Below the pieces are notes generated by a model. That model saw nothing but the letters and a program-made list of their open reading frames with translations. It had not been told where the DNA came from and did not search any database. The translations under genes and the position numbers were made by a program. 64,000 nt of DNA from Pegea sp. RAD2-039. Taxonomy: Eukaryota; Chordata; Thaliacea; Salpida; Salpidae. The stretch covers positions 558,001-622,000 of the forward strand of contig JAQGEQ010000084.1 in NCBI GenBank assembly GCA_034620365.1, written 5' to 3'. Shown in pieces: positions 12,093 through 26,159 of the stretch; the first letter of the stretch is position 1, and every line of letters begins with the position of its first letter.

Positions 12093-15000
12093 TTAAATAT
12101 CCATCGGATAACTGAGAGTTGGATGTTCAACGGAAGATGCGAGTCCTCGTCTTTCAGCTGCTACTGTGACATGTCGGAGTTTATTGATCAATTCGTTGTT
12201 TTCCTGCTCCAAACAACTTGATCTTTTGTAGATCAAAGTGTAATTATCTTGCAATTGTTTTTGATATCTGTAAAGATGAAAGTTGAGATGACGACATGGG
12301 CGGCCGGTTTCCAAGGTTACCTGATAACGCGCGCCTTGTCAACCGCCCACTGCTGTCGTTCTAACTCGAACCGTCGATTCTGCTGCGCGATTCGATCTTC
12401 AGCTTGTTGCAATCGCGTCATCAGCTTCTCGCGCTCCATCGACCACATTACAGCCGAAGCGCGCTGATCACGTGACACGTCATCGGCTGTCGCGTAGCAA
12501 CGCTCGTTGGCCTCGGCGAGTCGACGCTGTAGCTCGGCACACGTCGCTTCGCGGTCCTCCAATCTTGCAATGACGTCAGCAAGTTGGCGGTCACGTGACG
12601 CGATTCGCGAGAAGAGGCTTCGATTGCGCGATCGGAGAGTGGCCGCTTCCGAGGTTCGATCCGTTAGCTCGCCTTGCTGCTCCTTTAACTGTCGCTGAAG
12701 TCGCGAAACTTCGTCGCGTCGCTGCTGCATCTCGACTTCGAAGTCTTCTAATCGAAGACGGAGATCGTTGGTGGCTGAATTGCAGGAGTTGGAAGAGGAT
12801 TGGTGACGCGCGATGCAAGCAACGTCGACTATGGTTGCAGGAAGTAAACGATCACTGGTGTAGTAGTTGTCAAACTACAAAATAATCAAAAGATGAGGAT
12901 TAGAAGATGAGGATCAGTAGATAAAGATCAGGAGATAAAGATTCTAGGTTGAAGATCAAGGAATAAAGAAATGAGAATCAGGGACATTGAGTAGAAAATG
13001 TTGTTCGATTAGGAAAATATTTTGGAAATCTGATAAGATGTTAGAATCGAGTCTTCAGCTCCTTAGAACGTAAGTCTCATCAGAAAGAAGACGACCAAAA
13101 ATAAGAAATTAAAAACGTTGTTCTCGTTAAACTGAATCAAATATTATTTTGTTGTGGAAGAAAAAGAATAAAAACCAATTTGTCGAGTTGTGGGTGGAAA
13201 TTAGAAACTTGCAAAATACTTTTATGAAGTTTCAGTCGATAAAGGTGATGAAAAGTTGTTTTATAGAAAACTGACAATTGTTATGTGAGAGAAGTGGTTC
13301 TATATACTTACGCAAGAAGTTTGAAAAATATCGAAACAAACTTGCTCTTGAATGTCGTTCTATTTCTAATAGTTTCTCAAAATTAGATTTAAAATTCTTA
13401 AAAGTGAAATCAACATGTAACTACCACAAAAAAAGCGGAATGCAGAACCACTTCATTACCTTATCATCAGATATTTGTTGGTTGGAATGCTCATCAGCTG
13501 AATTGTCAGTTTTTACAACATATTCTTCGTTTGTGTTTAGGTTGTTTGAAACTCTAAAAAAATGATGAAATATTTCAGAAAAATCATTATTATGTGGAAT
13601 AGTTTGGATTCCATCAAAGTTTTTCTTGAATAAGTTGTATATTGATGAATATATAGGTCGATAAGATGATAGAAAAACTCATAAAACGAATTTAGTGATT
13701 TTCTAAAAAAGTGTTGAAGATCAAACTGAAGAAAAGTCATCAACATCCATGTAACTTAAAAATATTATTTAATTTGAAAATATTTCATGAAAATTTTAAA
13801 GATCAAATCATCATCAAACAATTTGAGAAGTACCTTAAGATTTTGTAGAAATATTTTTTGATATTTAATAAATTTCAAAATCTTTACAAATCATTTGATT
13901 CTAGTCAGGATTTTTATGAACAAATATTTTAATAAGTAAATGAAGAAAATTCCAAACTATTCACCTCAAATAAAACTTGAAGAAATAATTACAAAATAAA
14001 CAAATGTGAAAACGATAATTTGAAAATAGCTTTTTTGAAGATAAGTTTTCTCCAATAAATTTGATTATCTCGACTTTTAGTAAAAGAAGATATTTTTTAG
14101 AACATTTAAAAGATTGAGTGTAAACCTCAAAATAGTCTTGCTTGATTTGCTCAATCACTAAAGAAACAACTTTTTTGTAATATTTATTTAAGATAATTAG
14201 CCACGAGCACCAACCAATAAATTGATTATTTAGAAAATACATTTAGAAAAATCTCAATTTAAGTTACACAACCACAAAGTAGCCGGGAGTCTCGATTATT
14301 TGTGTTCTAATAATGAAAATAATATTCTTACTTATGAAGTACCAACGGAGAGGCTTCTGAACAGTTAATTTCAGTCTCAATTTGATTATTGAGAGCCAAA
14401 GACACACAGGCACTATCATATCCTTCAGAAGATGCTGAACATGACACATTTCCAGCAGCAGTAGTAGTAGTGGCAGTAGTAGCACTAATGTTGTTACTTA
14501 CACCATTTGTTAAAGCTACATTTTGTGGTATGCTCGTAGAAGAGTTACGACCTGAAAGAAAATTGAAGCTGGTGATATGACAGCAGTTTCTTATCACAAC
14601 ATTTTCTAATTACTAAAATGAAAAATAGAAATTATTCCAGCAGCTCGTATATCTATCTCAAATATTATCGTCACAAAAACTAATAAACATTTCATCACGA
14701 GGAGTAGAAAAGCTGAAACAAGCAATCTTTTATTTAATAAAAGAGCTACTAAAAAAGATTTGTCTGAAAGAAGTCGATAAAAACAACAAATATGAATTAC
14801 CTAATCATTTGTTCAGCTTGATGTATTAATAGAAACTTTATCAGTCTAAGAGATGAGTAAAAAAAGAGTATTCAAAAGAATGATGATAAAAATTGTAATA
14901 AAAGAGCAAGTGATTAACAAGTTTGATGAAGAAGCAGCTGGTTGTCATGTTTGTGTTTGAAAACCATTTAGTGAGTAAAAGGTCAGTTTCTACTTCACCG

Positions 15001-18000
15001 ACAATTCAGTTCCTTCATGCAGACAAAACAGACTTTTGTGCAATACTCAGAAAGTTGACATTTTTGAAAACAATAAAATAAGTTTCGATTGTAGGTACAT
15101 ACCCCGCATCATGTTGAAGGCATTTTTATAGAGAATAAATCAAAATTTCTAACAAGGGAGAAGGATTCTATGAACAGATGTTCATATCACAATTTATCGA
15201 TCTTACAACGCGAATAGAGGAATCTGATGACGACCATTATGTATTCTTTCAACATATTTGGAATTTTGTGTAATATTTTCGTAGTAACATTATAAGCAAG
15301 CAAAATATTATGATAATAGACAATAAATTACAAATCTTTAACAAATATATCAAGATAATGTTGTAGGAGTGAAAAATTTTGATAATAAAGCAGATGTTAG
15401 CAATTTTATCAATGATGCTTTTCTTAGGAAATTTAATAACATCTTACAAACACAAACAAATGTTGTACGACAACACTACCTTGTTTTGTAACTTCAAATC
15501 GGCAAAGTTGTTGATTGAAACAAACATCAAATCTACTTACTATATAATTGAACAAGTATAAATAATAATAAACATTTCACAAAGTTGATGCCTACAACAG
15601 TGGACAACAGTTACAAAAGTGCTGGAAAGTTTTTCAAGAAAACTTTTAGTTTACAGTTTAAAGATTAAGATGAAATATTTGTGTGATTATCAAGCTGTCA
15701 TTCTTTATCTCAATTACACTCAATTTCAATATGTCAAGCATGTTTGTGAGCATCTTAATCAAACAGTAAACAAATAGAAACTATTTATTTTCATATTGAA
15801 CAATTCGTCAAATCATTTATCTATGATAATGTGAAAAAGAAAAGCATTTAGATAATGACAAATCTATTAAAAGATACGACGGATATTTTGTAAAATATTT
15901 TATTGACTTTCTTCACAGTTTTGAAATAGAGTAATTAGCAAGTAAGTTCTTCAGGGAAAAGCTTTTATGGAATAAAATATTCAAGATTTCGATAGCAAGT
16001 GTTTATATCTTCAATTATTATTGGTCGTCTTTGAAACTAAAAGTTGTTACAGATAAATGCATCTTCAGGTATTTTATTTGCTACTGACAATAAGTAATTA
16101 AAGATTTATAAGCTTTTCGGGATTTAAGTATTGATTTTTAGTTGAATTTGAAGAACATATGCCCTAATTTGAAACGTGTACCTTGCTTTCATACGATCAC
16201 AAGTAATAAATCGATAAAAACCTGAGCATAAAAGACCAGAATCGGAATCGCTAGCACAACTTTTGCGGCTTGAAGATACTGTTACAGGTAACTGATGGTT
16301 GCAAGAGCTTGTAGGTATTGATGAACCTGGAAACAATTTGTTGGTTAGTTAAGATGATGAACAAATTCAAGTAAATAAAAGTAGTGAGATGTGGTTAGAG
16401 ACTAGAGGAGGACAAAACGTGAAATATTTGTTGTTAGTTGAAATTTTATTGTTTTTATGTCAAACAATTTGAACCAACAAAAAAACAAGTTGAATTTTTT
16501 CTAATTTTTCTTATTAAGATACACAAGTAAAAAAATCTAAAAAAATAAATCTAAAAATAACAAAATAATTTGTCATTAAAAACACAAAGCTTTTAGGTGA
16601 AGATTTTTACTTAAAATTCGATAGAAGATAAAATTATCTTCAAGTCTACTGTAAAGTACAAGCTGTAATTTGTAAAAGAAATAATTTCGTTTCTGCAATA
16701 GTGAACTTTACATAAAGTTCAAAATAAAGTAAAAGAATTATTTGATAAAAAAACAAACTTTTAAAGTTGTAAAAATAGAATTGACTAAAAAGATTTTAAG
16801 AGGTAAATATTATTGAAAAATAAAAGATATGAGTTGAGTTTTGGTGATATTGTTTGTATTAAAATCTGTTCGTAAAAGAAACCAAGTATGTGATAAAGTA
16901 TAAGGTAATAAGATAAGTAGAAAGCAAACTTTCATGTTTTGAAAAGTTGAAATAGAGAAGTTTCTTCTTGAAAACTCACAAAGATCCCCCCAACACAGTT
17001 TTGTTAGTATTTGAAAATCATAAAGATTAAATAACCAATAAAACTATTCTTCAAATAAAGACATTTAACAAGTAAGCACAAAAACACAAAAGCTATTTTT
17101 TTGCCAACTTAAATTAATCGAAAAATTAGCTTCTTGCAAATCTTTTAAACTTTATTCTAAGAGATATCAGTAGACAAAGTTTCTAGTTCTAGAAAGTTAC
17201 AAGAAATTTTAACTTAATAATAAGAAGTTAAGTGAGTATTACAGTCACAACAACCTACAAATATCAGCTGCAACTTTTATCACCTAATCTCTGAACTTCA
17301 TAAAAAGAAAATTGAAATATTCCAATTTCTTCTATTCAAACACAACTTGAAAAGCTTTATTCGTAAATATTTACAAAACATTAAGAATTTCAGTGAGCTA
17401 GTGAGAATACATAACTTACCAGTGTTACCACCAGTATCAACTACCATATCCGAGGGTGATAGGTTTTGTTGTGGAGGGCTGGTCTCAACAGTAGGTTTTT
17501 GACGTCGAGGAACAACCTTGAAAGCTGTTGGCCTTACAATAGTAGTTTCAATATATTGCTGTAGAAGAAACCAGTTTATAGTTTTGCAAATATTTTAGGA
17601 AATAATAATAACTAATTGAATATCAAAAGGATAAAATATATTTGACATTAAAAGGTTTCTTGAAGGATTAATGATATATCGTTAGAATTGATATGAAGTT
17701 TTCGAGAATATTTAAGCAAAAGATAAAAGGTTTATTCAAAATGTCAAACAGATAAGTTGCTTTAAGATAAAGAATAAAATCATTATTGAAGTAAAGATAC
17801 TAAATCTTGTATTAAAGAATCTACTTTTAAAGATAAGAGAATTGAAAGAGTAGAAAGAAAATAAATAATTGTACAGAGTACTTATTTCCTATCTATAATA
17901 TCTAACAACGAAAGCTAATAAAAGTGAATTAACAGACCTGTTGAAGCAGTTTTCCAGATACTGGTGTTAATTTTGGAGGTTCTGTTCCATAACTAAATTC

Positions 18001-19615
18001 AGATGTGGATAAGTTGTAATTACTACAAGTAGTTTTCTTCTTTTCAATATTATTTGCATGAAAAGGCTGCATTGTTTGAGTATTTTGTAGGTTTTCCGAA
18101 CTTGCACTGATATTAGAGGTCAGGACCCCTGTTGGGGCCTTGACTGGTCGGTACCGAGTCTGAAACTGAGAATTGTTGATTCTAAGCGTGTTCCAATTGC
18201 CCTTGGCACGCGAAAAAACTTCTCGGTCAGTTTTAAGTGTTTCGGCAAAGTCGAGATTGATTGATTGATGCGAGTCGCCAGCAACTAGATGTCGTCGTTC
18301 ATAGCAACCACTGTCTGATAATTTATTGTTACCGACGGATTTTGATGGATGGTTGCCAACAGCGATGTAGTCAGGACGATTAGATGCTGCTAACTGGATG
18401 CCGCTACAACCATCTGACAGTTGAGCTTTCTTCTTTGAATTTTTTACATTGATTCGATCAGATGATGAATTGTTGCCGACGTGAATGCGTTCCAGCTCAC
18501 TACAAGCACTTCCAGCATTTCGTAAGCGCTGTTTTTGGTGTCGAATGGCGGGTGATTGAAGCTCAGGGGTTGAAGCTAATGTCCTTACTTGTGGTGAGTC
18601 ATTAGATCTGTTTGTAAAAAAGAAACAAGATGAAAAGAGGAAGATCTTTAGTATCATAAGCTTCCAGCGCTTAGAATAAAAGATTTTGTCTTCGATTTAA
18701 ACTTTTTCGACATTCGATCAATAAGTTGTACGAAATTTGGAGTTGAGACTGAAGAAAATAGAAATAAATGTGGAAATTACTGGTTACTTGCAAGGGGAAA
18801 TATAATCGGTCTGACAACAAATCTATTTTAATCAGATCTTTAAACTCACCAAAAGGCAGGTTATTGACTGCGGAGATAATTAAGGAAAAATAAAGTCACC
18901 TGAATTTCTTGCTTTTCGACTTTGACTGATTTGCGCTTGATTGAATCTTGTCAGAGCTCCCCCAACGGAACGCAGGTTTGAAGCTTATTTTATCAAGTGA
19001 AGATCTCAGCCTCTCTCTAACCCCCATATGTGATTTGGAATTGATTTCAGGTGAATTAGAATGAGTTTCAAAACCACCATTATCACTACTGAAGCTAGAT
19101 CTTCGGTATTTAGCAGACTTTGATGATTTGGTGATCATGTTGTTATGAGAGGCTGATATTCCAACAGTAGCGTTGTGAGTTACAGCTGAAGTGCTGCTTC
19201 CACTTCCCATCTTCTCGATTAACAAGTAGGAACGCGTAGGATCGTTTTTGGGGAAGAAGTGAGCTTGTTTGTACACGCGTTTGCCAGATACAACTTTGGA
19301 CAAATCACTAGTTGAGTAATAATAGAAAATGTCCTCTTCTTCTTCTTCGCTTAGAGGATCACTATTACTTTCAGTTTGGTAACAAAAAGTTGGCAAGATA
19401 GCACTGGGGTAGACTTCTCTGTAAGTGATGTTAGTGGTGACAGTTGTTTGTATTGAGTTGATTGAACAACAAAGAGGCAAGTTAGGATCAATTTCTTGCT
19501 CGTATGAAGTATGTGAGACAATAAAATTTTTAGTACAAGTCTGATGTCGGTCACTTGCAGGTTTAAATTGTTTATGTAGATAGTGATCAGAAGCTGCTAC
19601 CGATGATAAGGCCAT
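12093..19615 (-). CDS. LZTS: LZTS/FEZ1-family leucine-zipper protein, 8 exons
   Basis: Homologue of the vertebrate LZTS1-3/N4BP3 (FEZ1) family, scaffold proteins tied to microtubules and postsynaptic densities. Exons: 19615-18900, 18607-17938, 17558-17420, 16326-16222, 14551-14332, 13553-13460, 12874-12321, 12267-12093; 2673 bases, 890 aa. The start is the ATG in GCCATGG, preceded in frame by a stop. Family landmarks occur in the expected order: an acidic EEEEEDIFYYY patch, PPKLTPVSGKL, IVRPTAFKVVPRR, DSGLLCSGRNSSTSIP, then a coiled coil (about residues 665-870) holding VIRYQKQLQDNYTLIYKR, which matches the LZTS1 zipper end (VIQYQKQLQQSYVAMYQR). The C-terminus PMDI is hydrophobic and could be a PDZ ligand, as in other members. 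Which paralogue it corresponds to is not resolved. Introns are long, up to about 1.7 kb. Confidence 0.9.
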
Positions 19616-19627
19616 GGCAAAGTACAA

Positions 19628-20865
19628 CTAGCGAACTCTTCAAAGTGATGAAACCTAAAAGTTTAAAAACTTTGTCTTTTATAAGGCTTTGATTGCTAAT
19701 TTTCACAACGTTTCAACACGAATTTACATGAACAATTTTAAGAATTTATTTAATTAGTTAAAACATGTTAACATGACTATTTTAGTCAACCCTAAGTTTG
19801 CTTGTTTTCCAGTGATAGTCTTTTAAATATTCTAGAGATTTACAATCAATCAAATGTTGATTTTTTTACATCTTAGATAATGTTCGTATCTTAGAAAGAA
19901 ATTGCTTTTCAAACGGAGCTAAATTTTGATGGATAAATCGTTTTAGATGCAAATTTAAAAGTAATCAATACAAAGTCAATAAAAACCTTCACAATTGTAC
20001 TTTTCGTATAAATCAAATACGTTTTCTAGACAATTTTCAAAAGTAGAAATAAAAATCAATACAGAAAAAGTGTTAATTATAAAATAAGATATTCGTCAAA
20101 CTGATTTTTACATAAATATTTAATCTGCACTCGAACTGATAAAAACTCATATTCAATATTTAAGTCGTTTAATTAACCAAAAAAACATTTAGATGAAAAC
20201 ATAATAAGAAACAGGCTAAATATAAGAAAGCTGACATAGCAATGACCTTGCAGTTGAAATATGGAGTTTGAAAGAAATGACTTTTTTAAGTTGTGAGAGA
20301 ATAATTTAGTGAGCTGATGGAAAGAAAAAATACTTATTCTAGTGCTTATTCACTCATTGCGCCCGTAGAAAGCTTGCTGAATAATTTATTTGGTAGAAAT
20401 ATTTTTTTTCTCAAAACATATTGATTTATTTCTCTTGCAGCAGCAACTAATTACATACCAACGTCAAGATACATTGACCAAAAGTGTTCACTATCTATAC
20501 TGCTTACAATGCTAGGTAGAAGATTATAAAAGTATTTTTGTTGGCATAAAGCTTTTTAAAGTTTTTTCTTGTATGTACTAACAGTTTTATTATTTTTTAC
20601 TTTAATTAAATGTGCTATTTCTCTAAATGTCACAGATCATATTTTATGTATTATAATGTTTAATACATATAAACACAATCTCAATTTTAATTCATAAAAT
20701 CAAATAAACAGGAAAAAAATATATGATCAAAAGTTACCTTAAAAAATGTCAGTCTAAAATTTAACTTTTATCATTAATAATTAAACTTAGTAACATTAAT
20801 AAAAATGGTTAAACAAAGCGTTTAATGCCTATCAGTTTAGTATAATAGTTAAAAAAATGAAATAC
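19628..20865. other. LZTS upstream region, AT-rich
   Basis: Lies 5' of the LZTS start codon, so it should contain the promoter and 5' UTR. I can identify no TATA box or binding site with confidence, and no exon. Confidence 0.45.
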
Positions 20866-23689
20866 CTTCCATTTTCGTCATCCGTAGAACTTTTGATTTG
20901 AAACTAAAAGAGTTTAAAGGATTTTAAGGATAATTAGAAATTTTAATCAATTCAAAGACACAGATTAAACAATTGATTTTATTAAATAAAAGTTTCTGGA
21001 ATAATTTTTCAAATATTAAAAGTTGTTTAGCAAATTCGTTACAACGTTCTTTGGTGACAAAAAAACTTATTTAACTGATTTATATCTAGTGATGAAAAAC
21101 TGTTTATAAGAAAAAAATAAAATTTTTAAGAAAGGTTTTTCAATAATCAATGATTTTAAGATTAAGCCTAATCATTAATAAATAATAAGATAAAAGTTAC
21201 AAAGTAGTATATCAAGTAGCTTATAGAAGCTATATAAGAATTTTTGATTGTATAAAATTTAATCTTTACTTAAAGTGATTTAAAATTAATTATTTAAAGT
21301 AAAATCATAATTAATATCAATAAAATCTATTAACATGAAAAGCTTAAGTGATAACAACTTTTCATAAGTTACAAAATATAGCTTATTTCAAAAATATAGC
21401 TAATAATTAAGAATAATAATTATTAAAGTGCAATTATAGCAATGCATTAAATAATCAATGCTATTATTAAAGTTTTGCAAGTGATCAAAAGATTAGTTTA
21501 GAAAAATTCATATAACAATACAAATCACATATCAAATAAAAATTTTATAACTATTTGTTAATAATAAATATTTATAAATATATTGTTTGATAGAATTCTG
21601 TTCATAATCTTTTTAGATATTTATCTCAGATATGTTTATTAATAATTATTATTTTCATCTGATTGTTTATATTAGATTAAAATCTAAAAAAATAAAAACA
21701 TATTTTATTACTTTCTATGTGTTCTATAATTATGATAATTTTATGTAACTTATGTTTGATTAAAATAAAAATTAATAAGACTTAGGAAAGTATAATAATT
21801 ATTATATAATAATTGCTAGATAAACAGCATTAACCAATGTTAATTCATATCAAGTTACACTTTCAAAACAGTTCCTACTTAACAATGTCATTTAAAAAAT
21901 TAAGTTGAAAAGTTATAAATATTTACAGAGAATAATAATAAAAAATATTAAAAAAATAATTCTGAATAAACTTTTATCATTATAAAATATATAAAAACTA
22001 AAGTTTTAATAACAAATATTAACAATAAATGTACACCAAGAACTTATCTGAATACAAATTATAAATAATGACCAAATAATTATTCAAATAATAATTATAA
22101 ATTAATATAAATAATTGTTATAATAAAAGTATAATTTGATTAATTTGTTTCTATTTCTTAACATTTTTCTACATTTTTTTGTTAAAAAGAACTTCTAAAA
22201 ACTGATCACAAACTAAAACTATGCTACTCCAAATAAACTTGACTTTATTTAATGAACTAAGTATCAATTTACACAAAAATTTATTCTATTTTTAAATCAA
22301 GCAAATTAGATGATGTGAAAAGATATAATATTCACTTTTGGTAACTTAGTTTTACTTTTGTATAATAAGATACATAACCACAAATATAACAAGTAATTGC
22401 CCCTAAGAATATTTGCATTTTGATAAACTAAACAGGCCATAAGAACAATCTTATGACAAGTAAACTAATTGTAAATGCAAAAATTGCTTCTAATTATTTA
22501 TTGACATAATCTATATAACCAAGCATGCAATTCATTCAAGTGCTATTTAGATGTAAATAGTATTGACAATAAAAAATTTAACTACGTTGCCATATCGTTA
22601 GCATAAAAACAAGCAACCGTAAGCATACTAAATTGCAAGCAACGTTCGTATACGCGCCTCAAATGTTAACAAATATAAAGCCATTCTAACCATGCTTCAC
22701 TTTTCACGCTTCAGTGATTGTAGCTTATATTTTTACACTGTGATTTAAAATAGTACAAACTATTTATACATCTGCAAAGTATTATAGAAAAATAAAATCA
22801 TATTATGATTTTTTATCATCTAAGAATTACATGGTAAGAATCTTTTTTAATATTTCCATTTAGTTGTAAAATGAAATATTAAACTTTTCAAAACTTGGAA
22901 ATAATTATTTTATAATTTTAAAACTATCAGTTTAATGTAATTTGGTCATTGTTAGTTGTGCAAATCAAGTTCAAATACATAAATGTTTATATGCAATATA
23001 TACAAATAATATTGTAATACTGTAATTATATATTTTAATAACTTTTATTTACAAATTAACATATTGGAAGCTTCAACATAACCACTATTTTTGAGAAATT
23101 ATTTCATTTTATAGGTTACAACATTTTTATAAAGTTTTTTTTTTTCAGAAACACAGTTTAGAATACTAACTTACTCTGTGATCAAGATAAAATCTTTGAT
23201 GTGGTTTGCTTGAAGTAGAGATATTCTTCTCCATAGTACTCTTCCATAGTCTGTCAAACACAAAATGTAACAAAAAATGAAAGATAAGTTTTACAAAAAT
23301 TGATTTTTTACTTGTCAAAGAGTTTTAAAGATTAAACAACCAACTCAACCATCTGAATTTGATCTCAAACTGTTGGCATTCACAAAACCAGATCAGAATA
23401 TCTGGATCTTCAGTCGACAGTACTAATTGCACAGCTACACATTAATAGAGGGTTCTATTAAAATGGTTTTACTAAAAACTAATAGTTTAACTTTGAAATA
23501 AAACTGTTGATAATAAAGTATTTGAAAAGTTTTACAAATCTAAAAGCATACCAGCATTTTTGTATCTATCTTGATTTGCAGTACTTATAGCTAGCTTTGA
23601 TCTATTTAACATATACAGAATGGCATTACAGCAACTGTAATTCAAATCTTCCGTAAGATCTAAATATTTGGTCGCCTTGAGTCCCAGAC
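20866..23689 (-). CDS. Unidentified gene, internal exons only
   Basis: Two minus-strand exons with good splice sites and matching phase: 23689-23552, encoding GLGLKATKYLDLTEDLNY then SCCNAILYMLNRSKLAIS, and 23250-23175, encoding DYGRVLWRRISLLQANHIKD. The second ends in a strong GTAAGT donor. A third candidate at 20903-20866 (FKSKVLRMTKMEG) keeps phase but needs an intron of about 2.3 kb and is doubtful. The residue pattern looks helical and conserved, but I do not recognise the family. The first and last exons were not found; the gene would start between 23.7 kb and PSMG4, making the two divergent. Confidence 0.55.
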
Positions 23690-25096
23690 CTAAAAAAATT
23701 CTCATCAATTTAAACAAAGAACATCGTTGCAAGATATTCTACTGCAATGTATATCATATAATTATAAAAGCCAAAGTTCCACTTATGTAACATCATTTAA
23801 AGTATACTGTGATCTTGTTTGCAGTTGGGTTTGTTTATTTTTAAAATTAATTTTTCGATGAGTATTGAAGGTAGCAAATACACTGTTTTCTCCAAAATTC
23901 TCTATTTTATTTTACATTTATATGCTTTCTTTGCTGTTATTCTAGTATGACTCCAACAGATGTAATAAAGGCACTCAAATAAATTCTTTAGAGTATGCTT
24001 TATACTTAAAGTTATAGAGAAACTATTATATGCTTAATATTTTTCTGATTTGATTCTAACAATTATGGCTTATATAATTTATTAAAGATCTATTAAAAAT
24101 TCAATTTTCTTAAAAAGCAAATTGAGAAACATCATCTATTATTGATTCAATTCTGTAATAGATCATGCTACTAAGGAAATATTAAAAAAGGATTAGCTTT
24201 TAGGATTATAAATATCAAAATATATAAATAAATGCAGTTAGGTTTTCTTTAAAATAAATGCAATGAATTGTATAAATTATTTATATAACTTTTGGTGACA
24301 AAATTTAAAAAAGAAAAATTGGTGCACTATCATGCTATTTCAAAGTAATAACAATGGTTTTAAACTTGAATGTTTCTAGCCCACAATCAGAAATATGTTA
24401 TGAGATACTTATATGTTTTGTTTTTAAACATATTTACTTGAATTATAAGAAATTGGTTTTTCAACTACTCTTGTTCTGCAGAAAAAATTATGCATTAAAA
24501 CTTATTTATTTTATAAAGATTTTTAGTAGCTATTGAGCAAAATATAAAATTATAATATTACAAAATAAAAAATGAACATAAAAAAATAAAAAATTTTAGT
24601 GGTAACAGTCAAAAAAAATTTATTAATAATTTTAAACAAATGTTTATAATATTTCTTGTTATATTATATCAGTTATATCTTGATAGTTTGTAAATAATTA
24701 TCTTATAACTATAAATAAGTAATAATAAATACTGTTCATATTTGTTAATCAAATTCATAAATAATAAAGATATTTTAAATTCATCATAACTTACTTATTT
24801 AAATCTTGTAGGTTTATTTTATTCTATAACTTTGTTTCAATGTGTAACAGACTACTTCTTTCAATTAAAGCAATAATTAAATTTATTGATTTCAGCTTAA
24901 ATTATTACTATTTGTTATAAATTTTATTTAACCTTTTTCAAAATTTTATAAACTATGCATAGTAATATTAATTATCATTTTACAACCAAAGAAAATTAAT
25001 TGTTTTAAATTAATTATACTTTATTATTAAACTTATTTTTTCAAAAATCTTGTGTATTTGTTTTTTTAGTATTTCTGTTTCTAAATTACTTGAAAA
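23690..25096. other. AT-rich region between the unidentified gene and PSMG4
   Basis: Probably the shared upstream region of two divergent genes and any missing 5' exons of the minus-strand gene. I see no supported exon or regulatory site. Confidence 0.4.
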
Positions 25097-25453
25097 ATGA
25101 ATGAAGAAGTTCTTAAGTTCAATGAATTTATCTATACCAAAAATGATAAGAAGTTTGTTATCAATATTCTTCCATTAAAAGATAGTTTCATGATGATAGT
25201 AAATAATGAAACTGCATCTTTAACAAACCTTGCAGTTGCTCTTCCTAGAAAATATGAAGATACTCCAACAACTAGTCATCTTCTTGGCGATTCTTCCAAT
25301 GTTTTATCTCAGGTTTTGTCTCAGATGATGACTTCTAAAACAGGAAAGCAAGTTTTTGTTAGTTGTAATCTTTCAGAGACAGATTATTCAGAAATGATGA
25401 ACTCTAACGGAAAGCAGATTTTTTCTGACATAAGTAGTCTTGTAAGTAACTAA
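25097..25453 (+). CDS. PSMG4: Proteasome assembly chaperone 4, intronless
   Basis: Small chaperone that pairs with PSMG3 to help build the 20S proteasome alpha ring in the cytosol. The 118-aa product is close to the usual length of about 123. Its second half matches vertebrate PSMG4 as I recall it: LTNLAVALPRKYEDTP (NLAVAMCSRYDSIP), SHLLGDSS (TSLLGDTS), and TGKQVFVSCNLSETD (TNKQVFVSYNLQNTD). It is a single exon with an ATG after an AT-rich leader. An AATAAA-type signal lies about 60 bases past the stop. The N-terminal half is poorly conserved, which is normal for this family. Confidence 0.93.
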   Translation: MNEEVLKFNEFIYTKNDKKFVINILPLKDSFMMIVNNETASLTNLAVALPRKYEDTPTTSHLLGDSSNVLSQVLSQMMTSKTGKQVFVSCNLSETDYSEMMNSNGKQIFSDISSLVSN

Positions 25454-26159
25454 AGAGTTTTTTTTGTGCAATTTTATAATATTTTTGAGGCCTTTGTATC
25501 AATTTATACTGACAATAAAAACTATTGGTTTTAATTTTGTATTTTTTTAATTAATAGACACAGAATATGTTTATTTTTTAAATTGGAAACAAATTTTATT
25601 ATATAAATTTCTACTTTGCTTCTGGAGAAACCAAATAATTGCTTATAAAACCTGTTAAATTGTTATTTTTTCTATAGAAGTAGATTTGAAGCTTTTAATA
25701 AAAAATTAAACCTGATCATTAAAAAGTGTTCAATTTTTGATTAGAAAAAACTATTAGATGTGTTTTTTTCTGGTAACAACAAAATGAATCGATCAAAGCA
25801 CTGTTTGGATAGCTGCCACTACTTTTACTGAATACATAAATCCCAAGAGCCCTTGACTCGATAGTTTTGAGACAGTAATTGAAGAGGTATCAGGAATGAA
25901 CAATATCACTTTTTAATGATGACTAAACGGCTAGTTTTAGCACTGACATGAATAGATGCTGTGCCAAAAAATATGTTGTCATTTTACGTAGTTATCCATC
26001 AAAACAACATTTTATTCAAATTAAATTTTTCCAAAAACTATCATCTGAATTTGAATAATGATTCTATAAGTAAAAAGAAAAGAGTAAAATCCTCAAATAG
26101 CATGTTGAAGTGTGAGGTAGAGTTATATCAAAGATTTATGATCACAATCAAATGTGGTA
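25454..26159. other. Intergenic between PSMG4 and Tigger remnant
   Basis: PSMG4 3' UTR followed by AT-rich sequence. Nothing else recognised. Confidence 0.5.

Noticed and set aside
12591-12885. Long open frames on both strands over the LZTS coiled-coil exon
   Set aside because: Shadows caused by the high GC of that exon.
13306-13400. Possible extra LZTS exon on the minus strand (NFEKLLEIERHSRASLF) with a strong GTAAGT donor
   Set aside because: Its length breaks the reading frame between the flanking exons, which join perfectly without it, and it has no match to LZTS proteins.
22590-22720. GC-richer patch in very AT-rich DNA
   Set aside because: No open frame, repeat partner or RNA structure recognised.
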